DNA of 64,000 bases from the NCBI RefSeq assembly GCF_051401765.1, contig NC_135066.1:24555501-24619500 (forward strand), given 5' to 3'. The notes beneath the pieces were generated by a model that worked only from the letters and a program-made list of their open reading frames with translations, was not told the DNA's origin and searched no databases. Source of the DNA: Calliopsis andreniformis. Lineage: Eukaryota > Arthropoda > Insecta > Hymenoptera > Andrenidae. The position numbers and the translations under genes are program-made. Below are positions 43,549 through 54,709 of the stretch, in pieces (position 1 is the first letter of the stretch; the number at the start of each line of letters is the position of its first letter).

Positions 43549-44065
43549 TTGATTGTATCATGGCATTGCAAACTCGTGAAATCTTCTGTAACGTTCACTG
43601 GACATCGAACTGTCCTTGTCTACTACCAGAAACCCGTACTTGCATTGCCAATAGTTGCAACACAATGTCCTGAAATTCTCGAAAGACATGTCCGTGTTTA
43701 CATGATCGTTATATATGTGTTTCAGATTGGTGCCATCCAGTATAAACAGAATTAGAAAATTCGCGTGGCCGCGTATAAGCTATTTGGGAATTTTCTCATA
43801 TGTCTGACAAAAATAGAAACAATCCTCATTCGAATGTCATTCCACTGCAAAGTATTTTCTTATCATATCTTGTTTGTCACATGCTGCAGCATAAAGATAA
43901 AAATAAAGTTTGAAAGCAATTTGCTTGATGGTATGACGTCACAATTATTCGAAAATATAAACCAGCACATTTCGTCTGCCGGAGCCAATAAATTCTCCAG
44001 ATAGTGGTAATTCGGCTGGTGTAAGGACATTGAATACATGTGCACGTTTTCAAATCGTACAAATC
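43549..44065 (-). pseudogene. Packaging-ATPase-like fragment (FtsK/A32 type)
   Basis: Genome-packaging ATPases drive DNA into capsids in Polintons and related viruses. In minus-strand frames I see VHMYSMSLHQPNYHYLENLL (44030-43970) and CDVIPSSKLLSNFIFIF (43944-43895), which fits the Walker B-like hydrophobic strand region. Then come broken segments, and LKHIYNDHVNTDM plus KYGFLVVDKDSSM (about 43715-43610) ending at TGA near 43549. The order and wording match the C-terminal half of such ATPases from polinton-like insect elements. The Walker A (P-loop) half is missing upstream, where a non-LTR fragment begins at 44075. Several stops and shifts are present. Confidence 0.6.
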
Positions 44066-44074
44066 GTGATGGGG

Positions 44075-44900
44075 TTACCAAACAGCTGAACAGTATTCTA
44101 ATCGTGAAAGAACTAAAGAGCAATACAAAATTTTGATGGCATTTACGTTCTTAAAATGCTTAGAAACTCTATTGATGAAGTCTAAGGTACGGAACGCAGC
44201 ACTGGATATATTTAAAATATGAGTAGCGAAAGATAAGTTGAAAGAGAAAATGAGACCAAGATCACGTATTTCTGTTCTAGAGTTCAGCACATAATCATTT
44301 ATAACGTAATTATATGTTAAGCAATTCTTTGAATGTGAGAAAGGGATCGTTGAGCATTTAGATATACTTAAAAAAAAGTTTGTTACGTTGGCGCCAGGTA
44401 GCTAGGTTATCAAGGTCTTGTTTAATAAGTACAGTACTAGTAAAATCCTCAATAGCAGGAAAGAATTTTAAATTGTCGGCAAAGAACAGAAAGAAAGAAT
44501 AAAGAAAACATTCAGAAATATCGTTAATGAAAAGAATAAATAGTAAAGGACCGAGGTGAGAACCCTGAGGAACTCCAGACGTTACACTAATGACATAGGA
44601 TCAAATTTTTGAACTAGATTGAACCGGAATTTTTGAATTTTACAATTTGTGATCTAGATGATATGAAGCTACTGGTCCATGTTAGTAAGTTACCAGAGAT
44701 ACCATGTACATTAAGTTTTACAAGAAGAATGGAATGATTAACTGAATCAAATGCCTTCTTAAAATCAGTATAAATAGCATCAAGCTGCATTCTTTGCTCA
44801 ACTGCATTTGATAGATAATGTTGGTATAACGTAAGATTTGTTTCAGTTGACCTAGCCAACACAAAACGATGCTGCTCATTTATTATAACATTTCTACAAA
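44075..44900 (-). pseudogene. Non-LTR reverse transcriptase fragment
   Basis: The minus strand shows RT motif A in DAIYTDFKKAFDSVNHSILL (about 44800-44740), then a shift and VTSGVPQGSHLGPLLFILFI (about 44585-44530). Motif C is FADN near 44480, where FADD is required. The C-terminal thumb region has DLGLIFSFNLSFATHI and YCSLVLSRLEYCSAVW. The endonuclease and ORF1 are absent. The spacing resembles the Jockey/CR1-type groups. It truncates the packaging ATPase relic at its left end (44065-44075), so it probably inserted there. Like the 12.6-kb element, its catalytic Asp has become Asn. Confidence 0.8.
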
Positions 44901-45012
44901 GAAAAGAAAGTTTTTTTAGTAATTATCCCTTCAAAGATCTTAGAAAATACATTCTATAAAGTGATCGGTTTATAATTAATAATATCAGATGGATCGCCAC
45001 CTTTGAAAGTAG

Positions 45013-45405
45013 TGTTGTGTCAGACAACGCCCATCCGTGTAACTTAGTTGCGTCACCCGAGAACGGTATAGAAAGACACGCGTTCCGCTAAGCACGTTCC
45101 GCTAATTCAGCATCGACATCTTAACGTTGTCGCTAACAGAATCATATATGGTAATGTGTGACCTTATCAAAAAACGTTGAGCAGAATTTGAGATAGGTAG
45201 TTGGAAATCGAGGAGTTCGAAGCAAACCACGACCGAAGACAAGTGGATGCGATCACTGTAAGCTCTTGGTCAGTTCAGCTCTTTGCTCAATAAACGGAGT
45301 TTTGTTGAAATCACCTGGTGGGTTTAATCCTTTAACCGCTCATGGACCCAAAGGTCATATCTCGTCCCTAGTCCTGCGAAGCCACCACGCGGGGCACAAC
45401 AATAT
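45013..45405 (+). repeat. LTR-like unit with AATAAA
   Basis: About 390 bp bounded by TGTTGTG at 45013 and CACAACA ending at 45405, perfect inverted tips of seven bases in TG...CA form. It holds an AATAAA near 45291 and a proximal GC-rich block, the usual LTR plan. No internal retrotransposon genes adjoin, so it would be a solo LTR. Clear target-site duplications are lacking ('gtag' left, 'atat' right), which lowers confidence. Confidence 0.5.
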
Positions 45406-45409
45406 TGAT

Positions 45410-46870
45410 ATACGAAACAGATGAAATACATTAACCTTCTGCCAGTGAATGTGTGGTTACAAATACTCCTTATCGTTTCGTGTAAGAAACAAATACTAAT
45501 GATTCTTAAACATGTTATAGCACTAATTGAGAATACGGGTAGAAAAGAAAAATGAAAGAAAAGTTATACAGGAAAGGAATTGCCTCTCTTCTCTTTATTT
45601 GTCCACATACAGGGCTTATTACTGATCGATTGAATTTTTCATACCGATCCGCACAGTTTATATCTCCTTAGCGCCATTGTTTCGCAGGTAACCGGAGAGC
45701 CAGAGCGGTCGACCCGTCGTGACCCAAACTTGTCATTAAACATAAATATTTTCAATTAACCCCATTAACGATTCTCGTGACTCTTCCTGTAGCCTGGCGG
45801 CCCCGGATTGACCATTTTTGATCTCACCGTGCACGCTTTTTAACCTTCACACTCAGGGAGATGGCCTCCCTCTTGAGGTTTATGGCGGCCTAAGGTCGAC
45901 GTTTTCACGTCTACCTTTGCACGCTCGGCTTGAACCACGACTAAACGCTGCTGCGTAGTCGAATGTTTCTGTCAGCGAGAATTCGCGCGTTTTTTAGGGT
46001 AGACCCGCGCGCTTGAAGCCAATGCATCCGCAGATGCATACATGTCGGGACATCAATTTTCACTCCGTACCCCCCCGCTATGGCTCTCTTTTTGGGACCT
46101 TCCTAGCCGCGTACACTCTCATCCTCATACAATTTCGCCCTTAATCTTACACATTCGTTGGATTCAATCATCTTACAATGTTTTGATCTCGTCAACGCAC
46201 TCACATTGGACGCGGAAGCATTCACTCATTCAGAGCTTCTCGGATAATTTGGAAACGGCGTTCCTTGTCGAGTTTTTTAGTCAACTATGATCTAAACATA
46301 ATCCGTACCACGATGCGAGTGAGTCAATCACACTCCACACACTCTTACCTGTCCGCAACAAAAATAACGCACTTATACCTATCCACAACAAAAGTTATAT
46401 TATATTTATTACTTTATAGTAATGTCAGTAATTTTTAATAGTTAGAAATGCATTAATTAGTATATATTATATGAATCTGTAATAATATATAACAATATTA
46501 AGGTTGCCAGATGTCCTGAGTTTCCAGGATTATCCTGATTTGTGGCCTCCGATCCCTATGTCCCGATAAAAGGTATTGGGACCGTCGAATATACCAGTTG
46601 ATCAAAATTAACAGCAAAGTCCTGGAAATCGCGCTCGTTCGCTTGTTTTGTTATTAATATTTAATTACTAATTGTTAAAATAAAAGCAACTATCACGTTT
46701 AATGTTTAAAACTTTAGTTCGTTTCAGTCGATTTCCTGCATCATAAACTGTGTTGTGTTGGGTTCTTATTATTATTGTCTTGTGTGTTGCAACCTTGTCA
46801 ACGATATTTTTGATAACAATGTGCGTTCAATATTTAAGTTATCGAAAATTAGGTTTTGAATCAATAATTT
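45410..46870. other. No gene recognised
   Basis: Mixed composition. 45680-46100 is GC-richer with the 82-codon frame 46042-46290, which lacks any motif. 46400-46870 is AT-rich. This may hold the hAT element's 5-prime end, since BED-finger coding begins at 46876, but I cannot mark a terminal inverted repeat. Confidence 0.4.
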
Positions 46871-46875
46871 TAAAA

Positions 46876-47070
46876 AATACCAAAAAGGCAATGCAAATAT
46901 TTAGATAGATACAGCAAAGAATATCCATTCATGAAAAAAGGAAGAACTGAAAATGAAGCGTATCGCAAGCATTGCAATTGTTATTTAAGCATTGGTAATG
47001 GAGGAATTGACGATCTAAAAGATCATATAAGCAATCGAAAGCGGAATTATGTTATGCATATCACATAATT
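46876..47070 (+). pseudogene. hAT transposase, N-terminal BED-like finger
   Basis: The plus frame reads RYSKEYPFMKKGRTENEAY, then KHCNCYLSIGNGGIDDLKDH, a BED-like finger region typical of ZMYM-type hAT transposases. The first zinc Cys of Y-C-x-x-C is Arg (CGC) here. The frame stops at TAA about 47067. The next recognisable hAT piece is 700 bp further (47760), after noncoding-looking sequence with many stops, so the intervening part has decayed or been replaced. It is the start of one relic extending to 51188. Confidence 0.65.
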
Positions 47071-47759
47071 AAGCAACACTGATCTTTTGACTCTTCAGAC
47101 TGCATGAATAAACTTATACGAAAGGTACTGGATGATTCGAAAAGAGCAACAAAATGTACTTCAGCTAGGACAATGTTACGTGTAGAGACCAATATTAATT
47201 CGCAAGAATAAATTTATTTCCTTTTTTACATGACTAATATTGCACATGGCACAATACGGAAAAACCTTCAGCTCCTCTTCTTAGTGAATTCATTTAAGAA
47301 CTTAACAGGGATGAGGAGTAGTTAACGTGTTGGGGTTTTTCTGTCCTTTTCCTACTGAATGCTCAGTTCAGATTAAACCTAACTTTGTCAAATGGAGGTT
47401 GTTCCTTGCGCAATTTAGGAGAAAAGGAAAGTCCAAGTGCAAGACCGAATGCAAGGAGCCCACCCAATTTTAGGCATCTCCTATTGTTAAAAGTATCGAC
47501 ACACAGACCAGCCGAGAGACACTGACTCTCCAAAACATCCGGGCACCATCCATGCCAAAGATTTTTGGAAAACTTGAACGCGCGCTCTATTCAATGTCAG
47601 GATTATTGCACTGAACCCATGCGACCCCGTTTGCATTGTTTGATGGTCCTGCAACGCACATGTGCATGCCTTTCTTTAGCACTTTCTCTCTCTCCTGTCT
47701 ATGAAACGAAAGTTTCGTTACGGACGTAATATCAAAAACGATAAGTTTAATTAATCAAG

Positions 47760-48275
47760 TCCTCGCATTATATTCAATTGAAATTGTTTGTAATGACTTA
47801 AAAACATGTTCATTCTATAGTATTAGCACCGCTGCTATCAACCATAAAGATCAGAAAATGTATCCACATCTAGTTCTAAATTTTACAAAGGCTGGTATCA
47901 ATTTAAAGTTTTTAAAACTAGCAAACGTAAAAGTGGAGACTTCTCACCCGGTTTTAAGTTTTTGTATAAAACTCTAGAAAATTAAAAAATTGTCATAAAA
48001 GTATGTATTGGGTTTGATGGTGCTAACGCAAGTGTCAATTTTGGCGGATGTGGGAGAAAAGGGGTTAATAACGTTTAGAGTAAACTGAAAGTAGAAATTG
48101 GTGCAGATATTGAAGGAATTGATTGCCGTGTACATATATTGCATAATACATTGCAATCCACCGCTGATCAGTTACTCTGAGAGGTTGATTAAATGTTCTA
48201 CAATTATTTAATTATTTCACAATATACACCGTTAGAACGCAAAGACTGAAAATTTTTTGTGACTCTGTGAGTGCT
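47760..48275 (+). pseudogene. hAT transposase, catalytic-region remnant
   Basis: In plus-strand frames, pieces such as YPHLVLNFTKAGINLKFLKL, 'F G G C G R K G V N N V'-like text (about 48040-48075) and HNTLQS-like text (near 48140) follow the order of hAT catalytic-domain proteins. The coding ends at FCDSVSAE immediately before the (GA)n/(G)n tract at 48276, where a family A repeat interrupts it. Stops and shifts occur every 30-60 codons. Confidence 0.55.
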
Positions 48276-49138
48276 GAAAGAGAGAGAGAGAGAGGGGGGG
48301 GGGGGGGGGGGAGGGAGGGATGCTGTCACAGGATGTACTCTAACTTACATGCTCCGCGCTTGCACAAAGACGCCCGCTAGTCTCACAGACAGACTTGCAC
48401 CAGTCCGTACACCGGACTCCTGCTCACCCAACAAGTGACAATTTGATGAGGTTTGCGGTCTTGGAAGCGGGGGTTGTTCCGATTCTGCGAGTTTCTTCTT
48501 CGTCAAGCTGGGGTGAGACCGCTCCCTCATTAATTACGAAGCTACAGCACACAACAGACAGGGCTATCGTACGTGCTTATACACTCTGTAGCAGCCCCCT
48601 ACGCGACGAACACATGCACACGGTGACGTTAACGGCACGTCGTCGAGCCTCTGGCCGTTCTCTGCCACCAGGACTGACATCTACTACCTATACCGTGCCC
48701 CATCGCTCGCGAATCATCGCTTTAATCGGTATTTGTGCGAAGCAGGCCTTGCTCTATGGTGCAAAAAACGAAATTAAGGGGCCCCCTCCACTTCGGCTAG
48801 TAGTCGGAGCATGGACTCAGGAGGATTAGGTCTAGCACGAAAGATATACTCTCCCTTACCGGTGCGGTTCCACCGCTCTATCGTTTTTTTCCAGATGTCA
48901 GCGTCGATGACCAGAGTCGATGCCTAAGGAGGGCTCCACACTCCCTAGCAGGACCAATCGCCCCGCGAAAGAACAGGAGCCGCCCGAAACTTACTTCTAA
49001 ATAATGGTCGTTCAGCTCTTTTCACGGCCAACCAATTTAAATTGACAGCGTGCAACTTCTTTCCAATCTTATCTCTCACAACTTATCTGGACCTCGTTAG
49101 TTCCCTTAATCTAAGCAATGCTAACACAAACTATTATC
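48276..49138 (+). repeat. Repeat family A, copy 2, inserted in hAT
   Basis: Begins with (GA)n followed by about 18 G (48279-48312). From about 48430 it matches copy 1 (37620-38440) through 'tgcggttccaccgct', 'cagcgtcgatgaccag' and 'tctggacctcgttag' to 'gctaacacaa' near 49131. hAT coding stops just before and resumes at 49141 (SKTRWL), which fixes both boundaries closely. The 144-codon frame 48395-48829 is not conserved in copy 1 and is rejected as a gene. Confidence 0.75.
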
Positions 49139-49140
49139 AC

Positions 49141-49575
49141 ATTCGAAAACTAGATGGCTGTTAGTGCAACCTGCAATTGAGAGAATTTTAAAGTTATCTG
49201 ATACGCTACAATCGTTTGCTGGTCAGAGGATAGAACACCTAAAATTTCACTTGGCTTTTTTTAACAATGCTCTAAGTGAAGTTTATCTTCATTTCATACA
49301 CAGCCAAGCCAGCGCACTCAATACTCAAATTTAAAAACTGAAGGGAGAGAGAAATCAATAATAGAAGTCTTGTCTGTCATAAAGTTGACTGTAAACTTGG
49401 GAATGGAAAGATCAAAGTGTCATCTTATACCTAATAATGCCGAGACAATTTTATGTGTACATGAATTAAATGTAACAATTTCTAAAAGAGATATTAATAA
49501 GTTCTATGATAAAATATGGACATTTTATGAAATAATGACTCAGTATTTAATAAATGGATAACTCGCCTTGAAAAA
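49141..49575 (+). pseudogene. hAT transposase, middle remnant
   Basis: Frames give TRWLLVQ-like text, PAIERILKLSDTLQSFAG, HLAFFNNALSEVYLHFIHSQ, and after a stop near 49333 SVIKLTVNLGMERSKCHL and ITQ-like text up to YLING. This is the conserved R-W...F...FIHS stretch that precedes the C-terminal dimerisation domain in ZMYM-like hAT proteins. The piece ends where family B begins near 49582. Confidence 0.65.
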
Positions 49576-49581
49576 TATTCA

Positions 49582-50720
49582 ATGTGACGTTGCGCATAGC
49601 GCCGTCTACGGGTTTAGTGAAAGTGGTGACAAGAAGGACCGTACGGCTCGTTTGCGGAACACGTGCCAGAGACGCCTCCTGGAGGAAAATACCGGGAATT
49701 TGAATCGCCGCTAATTTCGGGTGATTCCATGCCGAGCTATCATGACGTTTTAGGGCCGTAGAAAGAACCTGTGTGACCCCGAGGCCGTCCCCATCCCCTG
49801 ACCCAATTCGGATCCGCAGTTTCCGGATTCAGGCGCGCTATCAACACCGGATGGTACAAGAGCCCTCCATCCCCGATGTTGAGAGACTTACTGCCTCCGT
49901 GGAGGACCAGTGCACCCGGAAGAAATCTACTGAATACGAGTCAACAGAGGCTCAAGAGGAAAGCAAACGTGAAGGCGAACCGGGAGATCGCTGCCCAGGT
50001 GACAGGGGCCATAGGAAGTCCTATGGAAATCTCCGCGATACCGAAGAAACGCGGATCGTCGCCGGAGAGGAACGGCCTGCTCGAAGGTCCTGCTCCTCGC
50101 ATACGTGCCTGGACTATAGCACGACGAAGACTGACAGCGAAGCGATCAGCGAATAATTAGGGTAAGCTGCACAGATTACTTTGGTCTTGATTATCGGGCA
50201 TGAAGTGCTGTACTGCTAAGCGCGATTCGGGTTTCCTTCATGGTGGTCACAAATGTTGCCGTATCGGATAATTCGTCTCGATTGTTCTAGCGTAATTTCG
50301 GTGTCATTATGACCGACACGAACTTTGTAACGGGCGAGACCGTGCGTGTCGATTTTTGCGGGTGCCTATCTGTTTCTGTCACCGAAAATCTGCACGATCT
50401 TCCGTTGCCGTGCTGTATGCGTGGACAATAATTATTGTCGAATAAACACCTGTGGAAGATACACACCATGTCATTATTGCTTTGCCGTGAAAGCTAGATT
50501 CCTCCACGCGTCCGGACTACTATTGTTCCTTTCTTCCTGCGAGCTAGTTGAGGTTTCCGCCGTACCTGCACTGCAAGGGTCGCGTATTATCCGAATTTTC
50601 TCGTACTCGGCAGGAAGATGCCTAGAGCCCATCTGGACGACTGTCCTGTTTATCGAGCGACTTGTAGGGCGGATACGCCGAAGTTTATCAGGCACCCCTG
50701 CCTCGATCTCACAGCAGCTT
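49582..50720 (+). repeat. Repeat family B, copy 1, inserted in hAT
   Basis: About 1.1 kb starting TGTGACGTTGCGCATAGCGC. The whole unit recurs in opposite orientation at 58545-59665. It holds an AATAAA-type signal ('tcgaataaacacctgtgg' near 50440) in the last third and reads like an LTR. It splits hAT coding, which resumes by 50736. Both strands show 60-130 codon frames; they differ between the copies and are not genes. The right boundary near 50690 is where similarity to the other copy ends ('ttatcaggc'). Confidence 0.75.
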
Positions 50721-50735
50721 AATACAGTGAAAACA

Positions 50736-51188
50736 CCTAATTAGGTGTTTGAAAAGTATTTGAAGTATTTGAAAAATAAAAATATTAGTACAAATGACAC
50801 ATTTTTATTCAGTCAAATAACTGTTGTAAAAAACATTGTAGAAATTGAACTAAAGTATTTGGATAGGAACAAAAATGTAGCTGCAGAGAAATGGGTAAAT
50901 ATATTCTCTAAAATGGAAACAGAATTTCCTGAGCAATACGTGGATTTGTACGCAATGTGTCAATACATTTTTTCAATACCAGACTATAATGGCAATGTAG
51001 AAAAAATATTTTCTTTAATGAAAATGCAGTGGCTAGACGAAAGGAATCGTCTTTCTACAAATATAGTAGAAGGAATTCTGCAGTACTTAGAAAATTATAA
51101 TCTGAGTTATTATGAAATGTTCGATTTTTATTTATTTATTTTACATAAAACAATTAAAGATTGTAGTTACACTGAAAATTACATATAG
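50736..51188 (+). pseudogene. hAT transposase, C-terminal domain
   Basis: A clean 147-codon plus frame: FEKYLKYLKNKNISTNDTF, then VAAEKWVNIFSKMETEF and the dimerisation core YAMCQYIFSIPDYNGNVEKI, FSLMKMQWLDERNRLSTNIV, ending with TENYI. The I-P-x-x-N-x-x-V-E-[RK]-x-F-S-x-M motif is diagnostic for ZMYM-like hAT proteins. The preceding middle part is separated by the family B insertion. The frame itself has no lesions, but the gene as a whole is dead. Confidence 0.8.
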
Positions 51189-51189
51189 A

Positions 51190-51590
51190 ACATAAATACA
51201 AAACAGTTGCTTAATAACAGTTATTCAATAAGATAATTCGTAAAAGTAATTTTAAGCTTCAGAAATCTTTAAAATTCTCAAATAAATATTTATTAGTAAA
51301 TATATCATTAGTTACGTTCTTTTTAATAATACTGCATTCATAACTGGAATTATTCGTAACTCGCATTGCACGTGCCCGTTCCTCACGACTGCTTAAATAT
51401 TCTCTATATATTTCGCTAGCTTCTACATAATCATAATTTGAATGTTCTTGAAGCTGCAACGAAAATTTCTAAGATGTTGTGACAAGATGCTGGCGAAATT
51501 ATAGGAAGTAAGAAATCACTTAAAATAACTATTATAGAAAAGAATAATATTAAAAACAGTGAGACTTGATCGAAGGTAATCCTTGTACGA
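51190..51590. other. Spacer after the hAT relic
   Basis: AT-rich. The 66-codon minus frame 51459-51259 is hydrophilic, with EASEIYREYLSSREERARAM, but has no known motif. It may include the hAT 3-prime end. Confidence 0.35.
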
Positions 51591-51594
51591 AAGT

Positions 51595-52315
51595 ATGTTT
51601 CTCTATATTTCACTCGTCCGAATGCATACAAAGGATATTCATGATAAGCGTGACGCGATCCTCGCGGCCTTTGGTCTCCGGTACCGATGGCTCCTTTCAA
51701 CTTGCAGGGCAATACCTGCGGCCATAAACGGCCACATCTGCGAGATACTTGTTACAGTCTCGTACACTAATCCGATATGCCTTTGCTTTCCCCCATGAAT
51801 TTGTTCGCGATTTTTTCAACCTGGAGCAGACACCTTCACTACCACCTTCACTAGAAAAAGTAACCGGGGAACACTCAATCCCGTTGGTATCAATAAACAA
51901 ATCAAATCTGAGTATTTCGACGAAGCTACACCCCGAGAAGTCGCGCTAGATGGATGCTAGAGCACGAGGAAAGAGACTTCGGGAAAAAACGGCAGTATCG
52001 ATCGTAATTTCGCCGACGAAATGTGTAACATCTTCTTTTTATTTACGGAATGCCACGACATTCGAGCATCGCGCCGCAAAACGTTTCAAAATGATCCACA
52101 ACCGTGGAATGTTTAAATTTGGTGCGTTCCGCGATTGTCGGTCATTAAAAGGTCAAGTGCACGTTTGGTGAGGTGATCAGTGTTAGTGATCGCGACGTGT
52201 CATAAATACAAGGTGGCTACCTGTGGCGTAGGATATCTGCGATCAGCAGACCATGTGCTGTACGCTGCCGGGCATCATTCTCCAACGATCGGGATCGACG
52301 CAGTGACTCACAAGG
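51595..52315 (+). repeat. Dispersed repeat C, copy 2
   Basis: Partner of 520-1215 in the same orientation (see landmarks there). This copy also has a unique block around 51900-52110 that does not align well, so the two copies differ by a replaced middle segment or one carries an insertion. Confidence 0.75.
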
Positions 52316-52319
52316 AAGG

Positions 52320-53150
52320 GTTTTTAGGTGTCCGAGTCCGATTCTTTTGATTTTCAGATATGCTATAGAGGACCATAAAATAAGAGACACATCGGCCCGT
52401 TTTCATATTTAGGGGGTGAAACTACCCCTCAAAGTTGATAAGATGAAATACGAGAAATACCTTAAGTTAGTTACAAAATTATTATCAGACTTGATACATA
52501 TTTAATTTACGGCATATCCGGGTGGGTGCATAATGTCCCTGTTGTTAGACACCCTTATCACGGGGTAAATTACTCCTAATCGTTTAAATACACATTTAGG
52601 ACTTGAAACCTGCAAGAAGATTCTTAAAATCTTTAAGAAATCTTGGATTTTATACTAATAAATTATTCCATGATATCAAATTACTGGTTTTATTACCTCT
52701 GACCCCTACTGAGGGGTGCACCACCCCTGACTGGTGAATTACATTTGTCATACTATGAGCTGATCAAATTCAAATAAAGATTACTTCTTGAAAATTGAGT
52801 TCTGCATAAGTACTTCATGAATAAAAATTAATTCTTTTAAAAAAATTGTATTAAATTATTGTTTAAAATTTAAGTTGAAATTAAAATATTATAAAAAATA
52901 AAAAAAAATGAAGAAATCAAATATCTCTGAAATGACACTTGTTTTCATTCGTACGAAATACATACAGTCAGCTGGATAGTTTTTATTTTTAGAACATTAT
53001 CAAGTTACGCGTTATTTGTGGCAAGACGTTGCTATTCTCTTCTTCGAAAACGCGTTCTTTAGTCACAGCCGAGTACTTGTTAGCAGAAGTAATTTTGCTA
53101 TTCCAGTGGTTAAAAATGGTTACTAATCCGATAAACGTGTTGAATTTATT
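52320..53150. other. Unassigned, MITE-like text
   Basis: 52330-52750 contains 'gggggtgaaactacccctc', 'tgaggggtgcaccacccctga' (quoted without its last base) and 'gtgtccgagtccga', wording seen at the ends of short insect DNA elements; arms are not clear enough to draw. 52750-53150 is AT-rich and may include the 5-prime region of the pogo-like relic. Confidence 0.4.
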
Positions 53151-53167
53151 TTGGCAACATTCAAAAC

Positions 53168-54699
53168 AATGTACTTGATGGAAACTCCTATAACAAGGGA
53201 AGAAATTCATTTGAAAGAGTCTATACAGAAAATTTTACTTGATAGCATATTTGAATTTAACGCAATTGAAATTTCGGAAGAGTCTTCACTGGATTTTCTG
53301 AATCAGTTTAAAGAGTGTGAAGTTGAAGCTGTTGATGAAAATGATAACGATGAAAATTAGTCTGAAGAAACATATACAGGAGTTTGTTCACAGCGTGATG
53401 AAGATGTTGATATTGACTATAAGCAGAGAGCTGTTGCATTCTGGAAAGGTGGAGCAAAAAAACGTAAACTTAATACAGTTCAACATAATTTTAAGCTTGT
53501 CTCTTCTAAACGGCAATTACGTCGATGGGCTAATCAGATCGAAGGAGGAGGAACCAAACAAGATTAGCAAAAGTTTCCGAGTATGTAATAAAAAATTTCA
53601 AGAAGGCTATTGATGCCGGTTATATCTTGCATGACAGAGACATTCGACGATGGGCATCGAAAGCATATGCAGAGAAAAGTAATAATAATATGGAATTTGT
53701 AGCTTCCAGAACATGGTTATACAATTTTAAAAAAGCTCATGACATTGTTTCACGAAAAGTAACTAAATTTGTTACCCGAAAGGCAATAGAAGACGATGAA
53801 GTTTTGAAGACTAATGCTGCAGACTTTGTTAACGTGGTAAAGGCTCTGGTTACAACACATGGATCAGAAAATGTATATAATTCAGACCAGAGTGAATTTC
53901 AGTTGGAAATACATTCTGGACGAACCTTACAAACGGAAGGCGTGAAAAAAGTAGAATGTGTCGTGCAATCTGCGTCTTCTACGACACATAGTTATACAAT
54001 ACAACCAACGGTAACTGCTGATGGAAGATTGTTGTCGCCTCTCTTTATGGTCTTACAGGAAGTAAGCGGACAATTTGGATCAACAGTTCAGAAAACACTA
54101 TTTAAGCCGACGAACGTGTACGTGACTGCATCAAAATCTCGGAGACTCACTTCAGGTAAAGAAGTATTTTAAAATTATCATAATTAAGATATCTTTTAAT
54201 AATAATTAATATATACATAGTTAATGTGGATATTATTTTAATATTGCAGCTCATTTTAAAATCTGGTTGGAAGAGGTATTTTTTCCTAAAACTGGAACCA
54301 CAAGTGGGTTGCTGCTAGACTCTTAAAGTGGACACTGTGAAAAAGATGTACATGATATAAAACCAATCGGCAAAGAAATTATAATTAAGACAATTCCAAA
54401 AGGCACCACTGGACAAATCGAGCCTTTAGATGGTTACAGATTCAGGGTGTGGAAGAATTATGTTAAGCAATTCTCCGACGATGAATTGTTACATGACTAC
54501 GACGTTAATCTTCATTAGAGAAGTAATATTATTAAATTACAATCGCTTGTACACAATCAGTTGTCTTGACTAAGATATAAAAATCTATTTGAGTGTGCTT
54601 GGTATAAAAGTGGATACATAGAAAATAAATTAGGAGATTTTGAGAATCGTGTAGGTTTTGCTTTCGAACAGAATACGCAAAGAAAGTGTGCACTATGAT
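53168..54699 (+). pseudogene. pogo/Tigger-like transposase, one intron
   Basis: CENP-B-type HTH plus DDE_1 transposase. The N-terminus from ATG 53168 gives MYLMETPITREEIHLKESIQ; an in-frame TAG stands at 53358, then YKQRAVAFWKGGAKKRKL. A shift near 53565 leads to SEYVIKNFKKAIDAGYIL and RDIRRWASKAYAEKS. The DDE core has first Asp NSDQSEFQLEIHSGRTLQ (53880) and HSYTIQPTVTADGRLLSPLF. Exon 1 ends at 54155 (TCAG then GTAAAG); exon 2 starts at 54250 after TTGCAG and holds LLLDS followed by TAA, where the family has W-S-G-H-C. Then KTIPKGTTGQIEPLDGYRF, and more stops before TGA near 54697. The intron of 94 nt in a pogo-like element is notable. Confidence 0.82.
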
Positions 54700-54709
54700 A
54701 ATACACTAT

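Noticed and set aside
48395..48829. 144-codon plus frame
   Set aside because: Inside family A; not kept open in the 37-kb copy.
49773..50160. 127- and 94-codon overlapping frames
   Set aside because: Inside family B; the inverted copy at 58.5-59.7 kb does not preserve them.
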